From Halictus rubicundus (lineage: Eukaryota; Arthropoda; Insecta; Hymenoptera; Halictidae), in contig NW_027488566.1 of NCBI RefSeq assembly GCF_050948215.1, positions 1,787,501-1,851,500 of the forward strand: 64,000 nucleotides of DNA. Reading direction: 5' to 3'. Under the pieces are notes generated by a model. The model was not told where the DNA came from, did no database searches, and saw only the letters and a list, made by a program, of their open reading frames with translations. The number at the start of each line of letters is the position of its first letter. The stretch's first letter is position 1. The position numbers and the translations under genes were made by a program. Positions 1 through 10,586 of the stretch are shown one piece after another.

Positions 1-903
1 CATACTGGCTATCGCTCAGGTCGGGACCACCCCGCGACAGATGCTCGACGAGGCGGGCGGCAATTATCCTTTCGAATAGCTTGCCCGCCTCGTCGAGTAA
101 ACAAACCGGCCGGTATGCAGAGGGAGACTCTGCGGGTTTCCCCTCCTTTTGGAGGAGAACCAGGCACGCTTTCTTCCACTCCTTGGGGAAGACTCCCCGG
201 CGCAGGCTCGCGTCCATGACGCTCCTGAACGCCGGGGCGAGGACCTCCAGAGCTAAGGCCATTATACCACCGGGAACCCCATCGGGGCCAGGGGCCTTCT
301 TGCCCCCGGCCCGGAGTTCCCGGACGGCCCGGTACAGCTCCCACTCGGTGACCACTCAATGGTCGGATCCGGGGCGCGTTCCCTCCTCCCCTCGTTCCCA
401 TCACCAGGGGGGAAGAGGGTACTCACAACGCGCTCCAGAAATTCCGGGTCTAGCCTCTCCGTGACCGGGGACGCCCAGGGGCGGAGCTTCCCAAGCACCG
501 CCTTATACGGGCGTCCCCACGGATCGTCACGGAGGGTGAGCAGGAGCTCATTCCAGGCCTTGGCCTTAGCAGCGGCAATCGCACGCTTGAGGGCCACAGC
601 CGCCGATCTGTACTCCCTGTACAGCTCGGCGACCCTTGGCTCCGCGTCGCCGCCCAGGAAATGGCGGCGACGGGCGCGGGTGTACTGGCGGCGGGCTCGG
701 CCGGCCGAATTGCGAAGTTCGGCCAGCTCCCCCGACCACCAGTAAACAGACTTTCTCGGGGGCTGAGCTCGGACCCGGGGCATCGCCACGTCGCAAATCA
801 TCTGCAACGCGCCCCGGATCCAAGTCGCCCCCTCATTTACCCCGCGCTCCCTGGCCGAAGGCCAGGCGGAGCCGATTATCACGGCCTTCAGGAGGTCCCT
901 GTC
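1..903 (-). pseudogene. R1-like LINE ORF2 fragment (LINE-0), cut by the window edge
   Basis: Minus-strand reading gives the endonuclease-to-RT linker (YWWSGELAELR, then DDPWGRPYKAVLGKLRP) followed by the start of a reverse transcriptase: KAPGPDGVPGGIMA, FPKEWKKACLVLLQKEGKP and SAYRPVCLLDEAGKLFERI. These blocks are typical of R1-clade non-LTR retrotransposons, whose ORF2 encodes an endonuclease and RT for target-primed integration. The RT continues past base 1, so the YADD-type active site lies outside the window. Linker and RT are in different frames, with the shift near 345-355, so the copy is dead. The reading frame is lost at about 903, before any endonuclease domain, and the sequence gives way to a short tandem repeat. 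GC content is much higher than in the AT-rich DNA that follows. The RT family is secure; the exact clade is inferred. Confidence 0.85.
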
Positions 904-926
904 TAGTCGTTTCGAGTGATGCCCAG

Positions 927-1114
927 TTGGACTCCGACCGATTGGACACGTCCCGATTGGACGGGTTCCTTTTGGACTCCGTGCCGATTCGACTCGTGCC
1001 GTTTGGACGCCGTGCCGATTGAACTCGTACCGTTTGGACGCCGTGGCGGTTGGATTCGTGACGTTTGGACGCCGGAAATTTTATAATCGTTGGACGCCGC
1101 GAATTTCATAATCA
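927..1114. repeat. 15-16 bp tandem repeat, about 11 degenerate copies
   Basis: TTGGAC recurs every 15-16 bases in diverged units resembling TTGGACGCCGTGCCGA, ending in two longer copies of TTGGACGCCG followed by AATTT(T/C)ATAATC. It sits directly beside the broken end of LINE-0. One isolated TTTTGGACGCC also occurs near 2462. No coding function is evident. Confidence 0.75.
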
Positions 1115-3571
1115 TTGCTTTTCGAAGTCTACATATGGTGATATTGTACTAGGAAATATATGGTTAAATATGATTTGGAATCTATTCAATTTGGATCTGA
1201 ATTTAAATTTTGATGTGGTTTTTTATGTGTTTCTTGTGTGTGAGGATATAACGTGTTTTTACAAAAGAGAATAACTTATAAGAAATCTTCCGTGCCGTTG
1301 TCAAAAAAAATATAAAAAATGGTGTTTGATTGTGAATATCATAATACAAATTTACATAAATATTAATTTTGTGCAAAGAAGAAACAATTGAATAAAATAT
1401 CGTTTGACAGATATAGGTTAGAGTGAGGAATAGCTGGACGCTAATTATTAAGACAGTGGAAGAAAATTTCACCAGATATTGGATGAAATAATGCACAAGA
1501 CACAGTAATTTTGCCTTGTAATACATGTGTGCACGCATTAGAACCATTATGGATTTCAGGAGAACGACATGACATGGTACCTATATAGCGCTATCTTTGC
1601 AAAGTGGTATTTATCTGTTTACAACTAGAAGAGGAGCATTCAACAGAGATTCATCAATAAAAGAGTAAGTAAAATCCACAATAAAAAGCAGATTATGTTT
1701 TGCATTATTTGATAAGTAGTTTTGTGCGCTTAAAGTATATGTACTATTGTTGAAAATCCTTGTGCGTATTCTGTACCCATAGTCTTTGATTGATCTAAGT
1801 AGCTACAGTTATCCCAGTAAAAGGAAACGAAGAGATGAATTGCTTGTTTCATGAAGCAAATAATTTGTTAACAAATAATTTATTTCATGAAGCAAAAGTA
1901 TTTTGTTGCATTCCAAGTATAGATGCTGTCACTGTGAAATTGTAATATTTTATCTGAGTGAAGGATGCCTGGTAGTAATTATTTAAATGCCACAAGAAGA
2001 ATCATGCAAGTATTACAGGAGATAGGAAAAAGTTTGACAGGTGTAGGTTAAAATGAAGAATATATGGAAACTAGTTATTAAAACTTGCCAGTTAAAATAC
2101 CAAGACCTAATAGAGTGTGCAATGGAAGGAATTACGTGATCTGTATTTAAAGTTTGTATGAAAATTATAATTGTATGCTCTTTTCCTTTCAGTCTTTATA
2201 TTTGAAATTTTGTTGAAAGTAATGAATATTTTACATAATAATTTTTATATTAATATTGAGTATTATACATTTTAAATATTAATCTGGATGTAAGTATCGA
2301 AGTATATAAGGCGGAAATTGGATAATAATCAAGGAGAAAATTTTCGACTTTTCGAAGAAGAATAAGAAGATAGTAAACCAGATCAATGAACATGACATGG
2401 AACTTTTTTTAGTGGGATTTTATGTTTGAAATTCCCATTACTTGAGTCCTGCGATATGTTGTTTTGGACGCCATATGTTTTAAGAGTACAATAATTAAGT
2501 GCAGTAATTAAATTAAATAATTAAATGTAAATCGAATTCATCAAACGGAATGCATGCATTATTCAATTTTTGAAATTAATCTGATTGTGAATTAAAATAG
2601 TGACAACGAACTATTGCAAAATTATACAGATGTGTAGAATTGCTTTCATGGCTCCTGAATAATTCTGTGTAAAAATGATAATTTAAATAAGTATATTCTG
2701 CCTATAAAATATAATCATTTTTGTAAGGAATGAATACGATACTTTTTGATTTTTCAAATTTATCTTTTACATGTGGTGTACGAAGCAGAAATATTAGCTG
2801 AACTATTTTCATTTGAACATGGTCACGTCCTGATTAATGCAAGCAAATGTGTTGACGGTGAGTAACATGTAACTTGTGATCTTGAAAAGTATTATATTCT
2901 CAGATAAAAAGCATTATGACTTAATTTTATACATTACGGATATGATCGTGCTCTATGCAATTTGTTTTAAAACAGTACTTGCTTTTTTATAGACACATAA
3001 TCACTTTTCGTCCTGTGTATTTGTTATATATTGTAAAATAATTATATTGTTATATTGAACTTTATTGATATACATAAAATAATAGCTACGTATATTAATT
3101 CTTGCTAAATTGTTTTAGGTCATCATGTTGCCACTAAGATGTGGTGCAGTATTTCTTCCGCCACTTTTGTGGAATACTTACTGTTTACGAGAAAAGCGCT
3201 GGTTCGGTCTAGTCCAAGCCATACATATATATCGGCAACATGTGGGAGACAATTTAATAGGCGATTCTTCAAGACAGTACGAAACGAAAATCAAGAATAA
3301 AACATGGTGATGCTCAATTTGAATTTATTAGTGATTAAACATCTTCATTATTTGCCAATGCGTATATCTATTTTGTATATCTATCTCTAACACTATTCCA
3401 TTTATTAGCATACTTTGTATTGCTGCTAAGCATTTTGTGAATATATTTTTATCAATATTTATCATTTTTGCTCTCATAAGTCTATTATTTATACTTATCT
3501 ATACGGATCTATCAGTTAATAAGTAATATGGCATAACATCACCTGTCACAGTGTAATAAAATAACACGTGT
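1115..3571. other. AT-rich intergenic DNA without a recognisable gene
   Basis: About 2.4 kb of AT-rich sequence. I see only short ORFs, such as a 61-codon plus-strand one at 3125-3310 that matches nothing I know. A diverged direct duplication is visible: 1404-1455 resembles 2030-2081, both with TTTGACAG followed by TAGGTTA. TTTCATGAAGCAAA occurs twice within 1845-1900. No promoter, RNA gene or LINE 3' end could be supported. Confidence 0.6.
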
Positions 3572-4444
3572 TTACATAATTTTATTTTCTAAATCTTGAT
3601 GTTTATACATGTATAGTTTCTTTTTAAGCGTTTTTTTACACGCTGTGTGCATGTTTTTAATATAGTTATCTATTGTATTTTTATCCATGTTATTCCAGTC
3701 CAATTTAGAATTTAGTTTATTGAATGTATTTAGAAATATTTCAACATCCATAGATTTTAAGTTCCATCTCCAATCCTTAGCGTGTTTCATCGCTTGAATA
3801 TATCTAGACTCTCTGTTTAGATTTAAACTATGTATACATGATTTATGGTCAGAGTAATTTTCCACATCGTCTATTTTACTTTTAATTTTATCATGAATTG
3901 ACCGGCTCGCACTTATTATGTCTATCTTAGATTTTCTTATACCTCGGTGGAATGTATAGTCACCACCCTCCAAGTCCACGTAAGACAAATTCATCTCAGA
4001 TATATAGTAGTTTAGCACTGCGCCTCTCCTGTTTTGAACTCTGTCTCCAAACTCCAAGGATCTGGCGTTAAAATCTCCGAGCATTATAATGGGATCCTTC
4101 TATCCGCGGCTAGATATTTTAAGTTCTTCTAAGCAGTTGTAAAACTCAGATTGACTACAGTTTGGCGAAATGTACACGTTCACCAAGGTGAGAAAATCCA
4201 TTTGAATACCAACGTAAAATTTTCCATTGAAGATCTTAGAAGTGGGAACTTTGATATCTCTATTTATAATTTTGATAGCAGCTTTTTTGTCTTTTGACTT
4301 AATCCAATATTTGTCCATTTTATGGGGCTCTTGGATACAGACAATATCAATTTTGTTTACCGCAATTATCTGGTCGAGATTTGTTTGGGCATTCCTGCTC
4401 CCATTACAGTTGATCTGCAGCAGACGAAAGAACGTACTTATCAA
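3572..4444 (-). pseudogene. LINE-1 ORF2, endonuclease domain only
   Basis: The product resembles an apurinic-like (EEP) endonuclease, which nicks target DNA to start retrotransposition. Visible motifs are LLQINCNGSRNAQ, IVCIQEPH (catalytic Glu), MLGDFNARS and YSDHKSC near the end, which retain the expected E, D/N and D/H residues. A single in-frame TAG at 4100-4102 interrupts it just before the GDFN motif. The opening codon is unclear because no ATG precedes the first motif in this frame. It overlaps ORF1 by about 41 bases in another frame, the same arrangement as in LINE-2. RT and the C-terminal zinc finger are missing. Confidence 0.85.
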
Positions 4445-6662
4445 ATTGATTCTTCAACTCGCTTATGCGATTTCTAAAACATGGACAAGCCATGGTACAT
4501 ATGAGGTGGTTATCAATCATTCCCATATCCTTACAGTCTTTACATATAGGTGTTTTTTCAAGACACTCTTTCATAGTGTGACCGTCTCCGGCACACTTCC
4601 GACACCTTTTCCCATCTTTTATTACCACCCTGCAATTAGTGCTAAAGTGCCCTATCGCATGGCAGCGGAAACATTTAATTATTTTAGGCATCGGGTTCAG
4701 CCTAACTATCGTCATACCGATTTTAATTTTATCTTTTTTAACAATCTTTTTCAAAAACTTAAGTGGTGTTTCTATGACCGCTGTTTGCATTCCTAGCTTT
4801 GTATCTCTTAAAACCTTTAATCTTAGTTCTTCTAAATCTATTTCTAGTTCCTCTTTTAGTATTCCTAGAATGGTTCTTTCATCAACCAATGGGTCTAAAT
4901 TCTTTATCTCCAAGTCGAATGTCTTCTGTAGAACTCTAATATCTGCAGTAGGTGCATTTTGATCTTCTGCATTTTCTAAAGATTTCTGAATTTGTATTTT
5001 CATTTTATCAATGTCTTCAGATTTTTCCAATTCCAGTAACAATTGCCCGGTCCGAGTTTTCCGGACCCGTCGGATCCCGCTAGTATCAGCGACACCTTTA
5101 CAGATTTTTGCATAAGAATCTTTGAAGGTTTCATCATCTTTTACCTTAACCATAATAGCGTCATTATTAGGAATCGTCCATTTTGGCCTTATCGGTTTTT
5201 TCGTTTCCATTTTAACAGTAGTTGATTTCTTCACTACCGAGTCCATGATGGGACCGAAAACAAATTTTCCTTTGCGTTTTGAGATTATCTTCCATCCCAT
5301 ATCCTCCCTGGTATTAACCTCTCTTCCATCTCCTATATTGTTTTCTTTGCTACAGCCCGGAATATAAGCTTCTTTTTCCTGAATTCCTATATTCCTATGT
5401 TGCTTTTCCTTTTCTTTACTTAGCATAAATTCTTTTAGAAGATTCTGTATACCTTTGATGACTTTATTTGTTTGGTCATCATCTTCGTCCGACAAGGTGC
5501 CATCCGAAGGTGATGACTTCTTATCTTCTTTCCTATTAATTTCTTTTCTTTTCTTTTTTAGGTCCAGATCCAGGAGGTGCCGAATTGACGTTACATCCCT
5601 TGTCGCTGATGTCATTTCTTCTCTTCTTCATTTCCTAGGTAAGTTAAACTGTTTAACCCACCCTGTATTTTCCTTAATCTTTATGTCAGAAGTAATTTTT
5701 GGTTTTTCATATTCTGTTTTCTCAAGATATATGGATTCATTTTTTTTAAAACTCGGTTTCGTGTTCGAGAACCAGTATACTGGATTTTCCGTCTGAGTAT
5801 TTATTTCTTTGGTTTTATTACAAATAGTTTGAGTTTGCATATCTTTACATTCTATAGTTTTATTTCTAATAGTTTGAGTTTGCATGTCTTTACATTCTTT
5901 AGTTTTATTTCTAATAGTTTGAGTTTGCATGTCTTTACTTTCTTTATTCATATTTATACTATCCTTCTTTTTTCCAGTTTCTCTTTTTTTGATTTCTTCG
6001 CACAGTTTTTTAACCTCTACCTCTCTATATTTACCTAAGTCCGCGAGTTTTTCTGAGATAGTTCTAAATTCCCTCATTAACTCCCCAAAGTAATTTTTCA
6101 CGTCTTTTCTAACATTCTTATTAGTTTCCAAATATTCCAATATTAAATTTAAATTATCTGTAGCCGATCCCATGAGAATTGTAGTATTCAGATAAATGTT
6201 CCTAATAGGATCGGTTTTCTGAAATTCTCTAAAATCTATTTTTTCATCCTTTGCCACCCTTTTTATGGTATCGAGAATCCATTGTTGTTCTATTTTTTCC
6301 TTTTTTTCAAGATCGCTCTGGATATTCTTTTTTTGACTCTCCTCTAGACGTTTTTGCATTGATAATCCAGTTCTCCCTGTTTCTTTTTTAAATAATTTTT
6401 CCCCCCTAAACTCAACCTTTTCTTCAATCATTTCAATTTCCATTTCTTGGACCCCATCCAAAATCATATCCTTCTCCGAAGCATAAGTCCTTTGCCTACT
6501 TGTAGCTATTACTGTCGGCGATGCCAAGTACTCCACATTCGCCGACCCGCAGACTCGGGATGACGACCCGGAGGGGGCCTGCTCGCCCACCCCCTCCGTG
6601 CCGGTACTGGGGATCCGCGCCCCTGCACCGTAAACGTTTTCTTTTTTGTATTCCTTACTCAT
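4404..6662 (-). pseudogene. LINE-1 ORF1 (gag-like, CCHC zinc knuckles)
   Basis: ORF1 proteins of R1-type LINEs coat element RNA. This one starts at an ATG (6660-6662), and its frame runs to 4404 apart from one in-frame TGA at 5628-5630. The C-terminal part has gag-type knuckles, CFRCHAIGHFSTNC, CRKCAGDGHTMKEC and CKDCKDMGMIDNHLIC. The N-terminal half is charged and probably coiled coil. Around residues 232-290 a 15-residue unit containing KDMQTQT repeats three times, followed by INTQTE, encoded by a perfect-phase 45-bp tandem repeat at about 5831-5965. Without the stop codon the protein would be about 750 residues, comparable to LINE-2 ORF1. Confidence 0.85.
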
Positions 6663-6949
6663 TTTATTTCCAAACTCCTGAACCTTGCCCTGTTCGTTAA
6701 CCCATATAGCCGACCCGTCGGAGGGCCTCGATCCCCAGCCCCTCTGCCTGTACGACAGAAGCGTGGTACTCGATGCCCTCCTGCACCCCTTGCTCCGTTA
6801 GCACATGGCCCCGGTAACACCAGGACCATGCCCCAGGGACCACCACGAGGAGGTGGAGCATAGAGGAATTTTAGGAATATGACCACCACCACTGTGGTAT
6901 ACCTAGTAGTGGATCCGAGTCACCACTACTAAGCCCATATCCCCTCGGT
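6663..6949 (-). other. LINE-1 5' untranslated region
   Basis: This segment lies between the ORF1 start and the minisatellite. It holds the motif CCACCACGAGGAGGTGG (about 6840-6856), which recurs at about 59398-59414 in the equivalent part of LINE-2, so it is a conserved element of the family 5' region. The boundary with the minisatellite is blurred: 6900-6950 looks like degenerate units. Confidence 0.6.
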
Positions 6950-7917
6950 CCCCACCCGTCCTCATGCCTGACCGGAGTCCCCGTGATCCCTATCCCGTCG
7001 TCAAGACCAGCCCACGTCCCCCTGATCCCTGTCCCGTCCTCAATCCTGGCTGGAGTCCCCCTGATCCCTATACCGTCCTCAAGCATGTCCGGAGTCTCCT
7101 CCATCCCTATCCCGTCCTCAAGCCTGGCCCTCATCCCCCTGATCCCTATCCCGTCCTCAAGCCTGACCGGAGTACCCCTGATCCCTATCCTGTCGTCAAG
7201 CCTGGCCCACATCACCCCGATCCCTATCCCGTCCTCAAGCCTGGCCGGAGTCCCCCTGATCCCTATCCTCTCGTCAAGCCTGGCCCACATCCCCCCGATC
7301 CCTATCCCGTCCACAAGCCTGGCCAGAGTCCCCCTGATCCCTATCCCGTCCTCAAGCCTGGCCGGAGTCCCCCTGATCCCTATCCCGTCGTCAAAACCGG
7401 CCCACGTCCCCCTGATCCCTGTCCCATCCTCAATCCTGGCCGGAGTCACCCTGATCCCTATCCCGTCCTCAAGCCTGGCCGGAGTCCCCCAGATCCCTAT
7501 CCCGTCTTCATGCCTGGCCGGAGGCTCCCTGATCCCTATCCCGTCCTCAAGCCTGGCCCACGCCCCTCCCCCCCGATCCCTATCCTGTCCTCAACCTTGG
7601 CCCATATCCCCCGATCCCTATCCCGTCCTCAAGCCTGGCCGGAGTCCCCCTGATCCCTATCCTGTAGTCAAACCAGGCCCACGTCCCCCCGATCGCTATC
7701 CCGTCCTCAAGCATGGCCCACGTCCGCCTGATCCCTATCCCGTCTTCAAGCCTGGCCCACGTCCCCCTCATCCCTATCCCGTCCACAAGCCTGGCCAGAG
7801 TCCCCCTGATCCTTATCCCGTCCTCAAGCTTGGCCGGAGTCCCCCTGATCCCTATCCCGTCGTCAAGACCGGCCCACGTTCCCCCGATCCCTGTCCCATC
7901 CTCAATCCTGGCCTGAC
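6950..7917. repeat. 39-bp minisatellite, block 1 (about 25 units)
   Basis: Head-to-tail units of 39 bp contain GGAGTCCCCCTGATCC, then CTATCCCGTC, then a variable CAAGCCTGGCC or CATGCCTGGCC part. Two main variants alternate at the end of the unit, GGCCGGAGT and GGCCCACGT. Because 39 is a multiple of three, two plus frames and one minus frame stay open and give repetitive proline-rich pseudo-peptides; these are not treated as genes. The block ends at a diverged unit before CGGTACTGTCC. Confidence 0.95.
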
Positions 7918-10191
7918 CCGGTACTGTCCTCCGCTCTTCTCGAGTGACGGCGCTCTGTAAAGACCGGGCCGGGCACTCTAGCTGCCTCAGGTAACTTTTG
8001 CGCTCAGTCGCCTGAAAAGCCTTCCTATTCCCAATATCTCTTCACGGAGTGAGATTTCCGAAAAATTTTCTCAAGGGGGGAGAATACTTCTCCGTATACT
8101 CCCTTACTTATTCCCCACCCTCGGAAATATCTTCGTGTAATTTTTCATCCCGATCTGGTTGTTTCGTACTTATTATCTATTCTATATTCTAATATCTATA
8201 TTTGTATATCTTATATCTATTTTTACTTCCCTAGTCTAACTTATTTAGTAATTTCCACCATCTTTTTAAAATTCTTTTATACCTAACCTAATAAATAAGC
8301 ATTCGATTATTATTTGTTCTATCAGCTAATCTACTCTTTATATTTCTTCCCCCTCCTTGATTATCTTTCTGTTTTATTTTATTTTATTTTATTCGAGTCT
8401 CTCGTCTTTAATTTTTCTATTCCTCTCGAGATTACATTTAATGTACACGAGAGTACATTACATTTTGTCTAATTTATCTGAGAACTTCGCCGTGCTTTAT
8501 TTTGACCGCCTATTACTTTTCTGCTATTCATTTATTAGTTTATTTCTATGATCTCATTTCCAGTTGGTTTCCTATTTTTATTACCCCAGGCAAGGGGTTA
8601 TTATTATTAGTCTATTAACATTTAATATGCATCTGTGATCCTTTCTTGGGAATGTTTAGTTTTGTTGAGGATGTATTTTGTATATTACATGTCTGTAGAG
8701 GACCATGAGTTCTCATACTTCCTTGAGAGCTTGTTTTTCCTCTTCTTTTCCATTCTCAATTTGTTTTGTTGTTTAATGTATTGCAGAAATTTTTATCTTA
8801 AGACTTAATTACTCTCTATCTAGCTATTTCCTTATATTCTTGCTTTGAAATTTACGTTTTCTTTTATATATATACATTTTATATACATATATATTTTCCT
8901 GTATATTTTCCTGCCTAGTGTCCCTGTCTCTTAGCACGTAAGCCTATGTTTGTGAAGGACCGGTGGTTCTCCCACATCCTTGGGAGCTCATTTTTCCTGC
9001 TCTTTTCTTTCTCAATTTGTTATGCTGCTGACTTTATTGTAACAATTGTTATCCCTAGGCTTGATTACTCTTTATTTATATGTTCCCTATCCAAAATTTC
9101 TTAGTTTTTTATTTTTAATTTTCTAATAGTATGTAATTTGTACCTTGTATTTTAATTTTAAAATTTGCGTTTTCTTTTATATATATATTTTCCTGTCTAA
9201 TACTGCTGTCTAGTAGTCTGTATCCCTATGTCTGTGGAGACCCAGGGGTTCTCACACGTCCTTAGGAGCTCGTTTTTCTTGCTGTTTTCCTCCTTTCCTT
9301 CTCAGTTTATTATGCTATTCTATTTGCTGTACTAAGTGTTCCCTACCACAGATTTCTTAGTTTTATTCATTCTTTGACTAAGCATTCCCTAGGCATATTT
9401 TTGCTTTCTTTCTACTTTCCTCTATGTGCCCTGTCGTGATCTGTGTTTTATACAGAGGAAAGAGAAAGAAAAAAGAAGAAACAAACTAGACTAGAAACAT
9501 GTGACTTTTCTTGTCTCCTCCTCTTCTCTCTCAGTTACTTAACCTTTTACCTGTTTACATTTCGTTCTGTCTTATTCTATTGTTTCGAGTATTCTCTCCT
9601 ATTTTACTTTCTTTCCTGCTCATGTTACTTTATTCTTACAATCTAGCTGCATTGTCTATTTTTAGTCTAATAATTATTTTTCTTCTACTTATTCTACCTA
9701 CGCGTACTATGCAGGGGTCTATTTCCCTGTTCGAGGTTGTCTGGGCCGTACAATACTTGTGCTTCTCTGCGCTCTTTGTACCTTTGACGTTCACTTTTAC
9801 TTCCTTTTTTCTCGGCTCCTGTTACATATATTCCTATGTGGTTCTTTGCATTTTAGTTTGCCATACTCCCCTCTTTAAGTTAGCTTTATCAGATTTTTTA
9901 TTCCTTCTACTTGAATTTTTTCTTAGTCGCCCGGGGCCCTAACGTTTGTTTTGTACTTCCTACCGCCTTTCCCCAGGGAAATAGGCCCCTGCCCTGTTTT
10001 TCAGTATTCTTTGTGGCTTATTTTCCTAAATATTACGGTATTTCTTTCGGCCACGTTATTACGCTTCCCGTCAGCCATTTTGCGTCGGCTCTTTGCTGCG
10101 GGATCCCCGGAGCCCCTGTCTTACTTGCAACCCGCTTAACATTCTCTTATCCTCGTTTCGCGATTACCTGGGCCGTCTTGCCCATTGTATT
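7918..10191. other. T-rich host DNA before element A
   Basis: No gene is recognisable. The first 250 bases contain a small hairpin sequence, AGGGGGGAGAATACTTCTCCGT (about 8076-8097, in shorter pieces AGGGGGGAGAAT and CTTCTCCGT), that recurs near 36111. The remainder is strongly T/pyrimidine-rich on the plus strand. Three diverged copies of a repeat with period about 260-280 bp start near 8696, 8956 and 9236, each with a GGTTCTC or GAGTTCTC, then TCCTT, then GAGCT-like core. ORFs here are low-complexity artefacts. Confidence 0.6.
8690..9340. repeat. about 270-bp diverged tandem repeat, three copies
   Basis: Corresponding cores at 8696, 8956 and 9236 share the order GGACC or GACCC, GTTCTC, CCTTGGGAGCTC-like, TTTTTC(C/T)TGCT, and CTCA(A/G)TTTGTTATGCT. 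Spacing is 260 and 280 bp. Divergence is high, so this is an old array. Confidence 0.6.
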
Positions 10192-10474
10192 TGTAGCGGC
10201 CCGGCTGCCGCCACACCGCTCCCTTTTGTATACCGAAGGGTACCAGGGTTTTTCCCGAGACACCGGCGTGACCTCGGTATGGACATACCTGGTACCTTCC
10301 TCTACGCGGTTAGACTATTATAAATAGCGCCCAAAAAGACTACCGAGTTCAGTTGGTCGCTCGCTGCCGATCAGGACCACTCCTGTCAAACGTGTATCAC
10401 AACCGAAATAATAAACACCGTATATACATCCCAAGCGACTTTCCTACCGCGTGTTATCGAACCAAGTCTCTACA
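10192..10474 (+). repeat. 5' LTR of element A
   Basis: 283 bp, TG...CA ends. It contains a TATA-like TATAAATAG (10319-10327) and a polyadenylation-type AATAAA (10410-10415), compatible with promoter and 3'-end functions. It differs from the 3' LTR at about three places (near 10349, 10382 and 10385). Confidence 0.95.
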
Positions 10475-10475
10475 G

Positions 10476-10493
10476 TGGTGACCCCGACGTGAT
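10476..10493 (+). promoter_or_regulatory. Primer-binding site of element A (tRNA-Trp-like)
   Basis: TGGTGACCCCGACGTGAT lies one base after the 5' LTR. Its complement ends in CCA and matches the 3' end of eukaryotic tRNA-Trp as I remember it. tRNA-Trp priming is reported for the CsRn1/Kabuki clade. Confidence 0.75.
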
Positions 10494-10586
10494 TTAAGAA
10501 GATAACTGAATCGAAAAGTGATCGTGAAAGTGCGGATTTTCCTTTACACGTTTAGACTCCAAATTTTTCCAAAAAGAACAATAAAA

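Larger units (their letters stand above)
3572..6949 (-). mobile_element. 3'-truncated LINE (LINE-1), minus strand
   Basis: On the minus strand this contains a 5' untranslated part (about 6663-6949), ORF1 (4404-6662) and the endonuclease portion of ORF2 (3572-4444). No reverse transcriptase follows; homology to LINE-2 stops just after the run of lysines near 3600. The ORF1 N-terminus (motif PSTGTEGVGE), the zinc knuckles, the ORF1/ORF2 overlap and the untranslated motif around 6840-6856 match LINE-2 (46692-59569), so the two belong to one family. Loss of the 3' half is unusual, because target-primed integration normally truncates 5' ends; a later deletion or rearrangement is likelier. The 5' end abuts minisatellite block 1. 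Confidence 0.85.

Noticed and set aside
6871..7960. ORFs over minisatellite block 1 on both strands
   Set aside because: Same periodicity artefact as in the larger blocks.
9443..10327. Hydrophobic ORFs resembling membrane proteins
   Set aside because: T-rich low-complexity DNA yields Phe/Leu-rich frames; there is no recognisable family, and one overlaps the LTR of element A.
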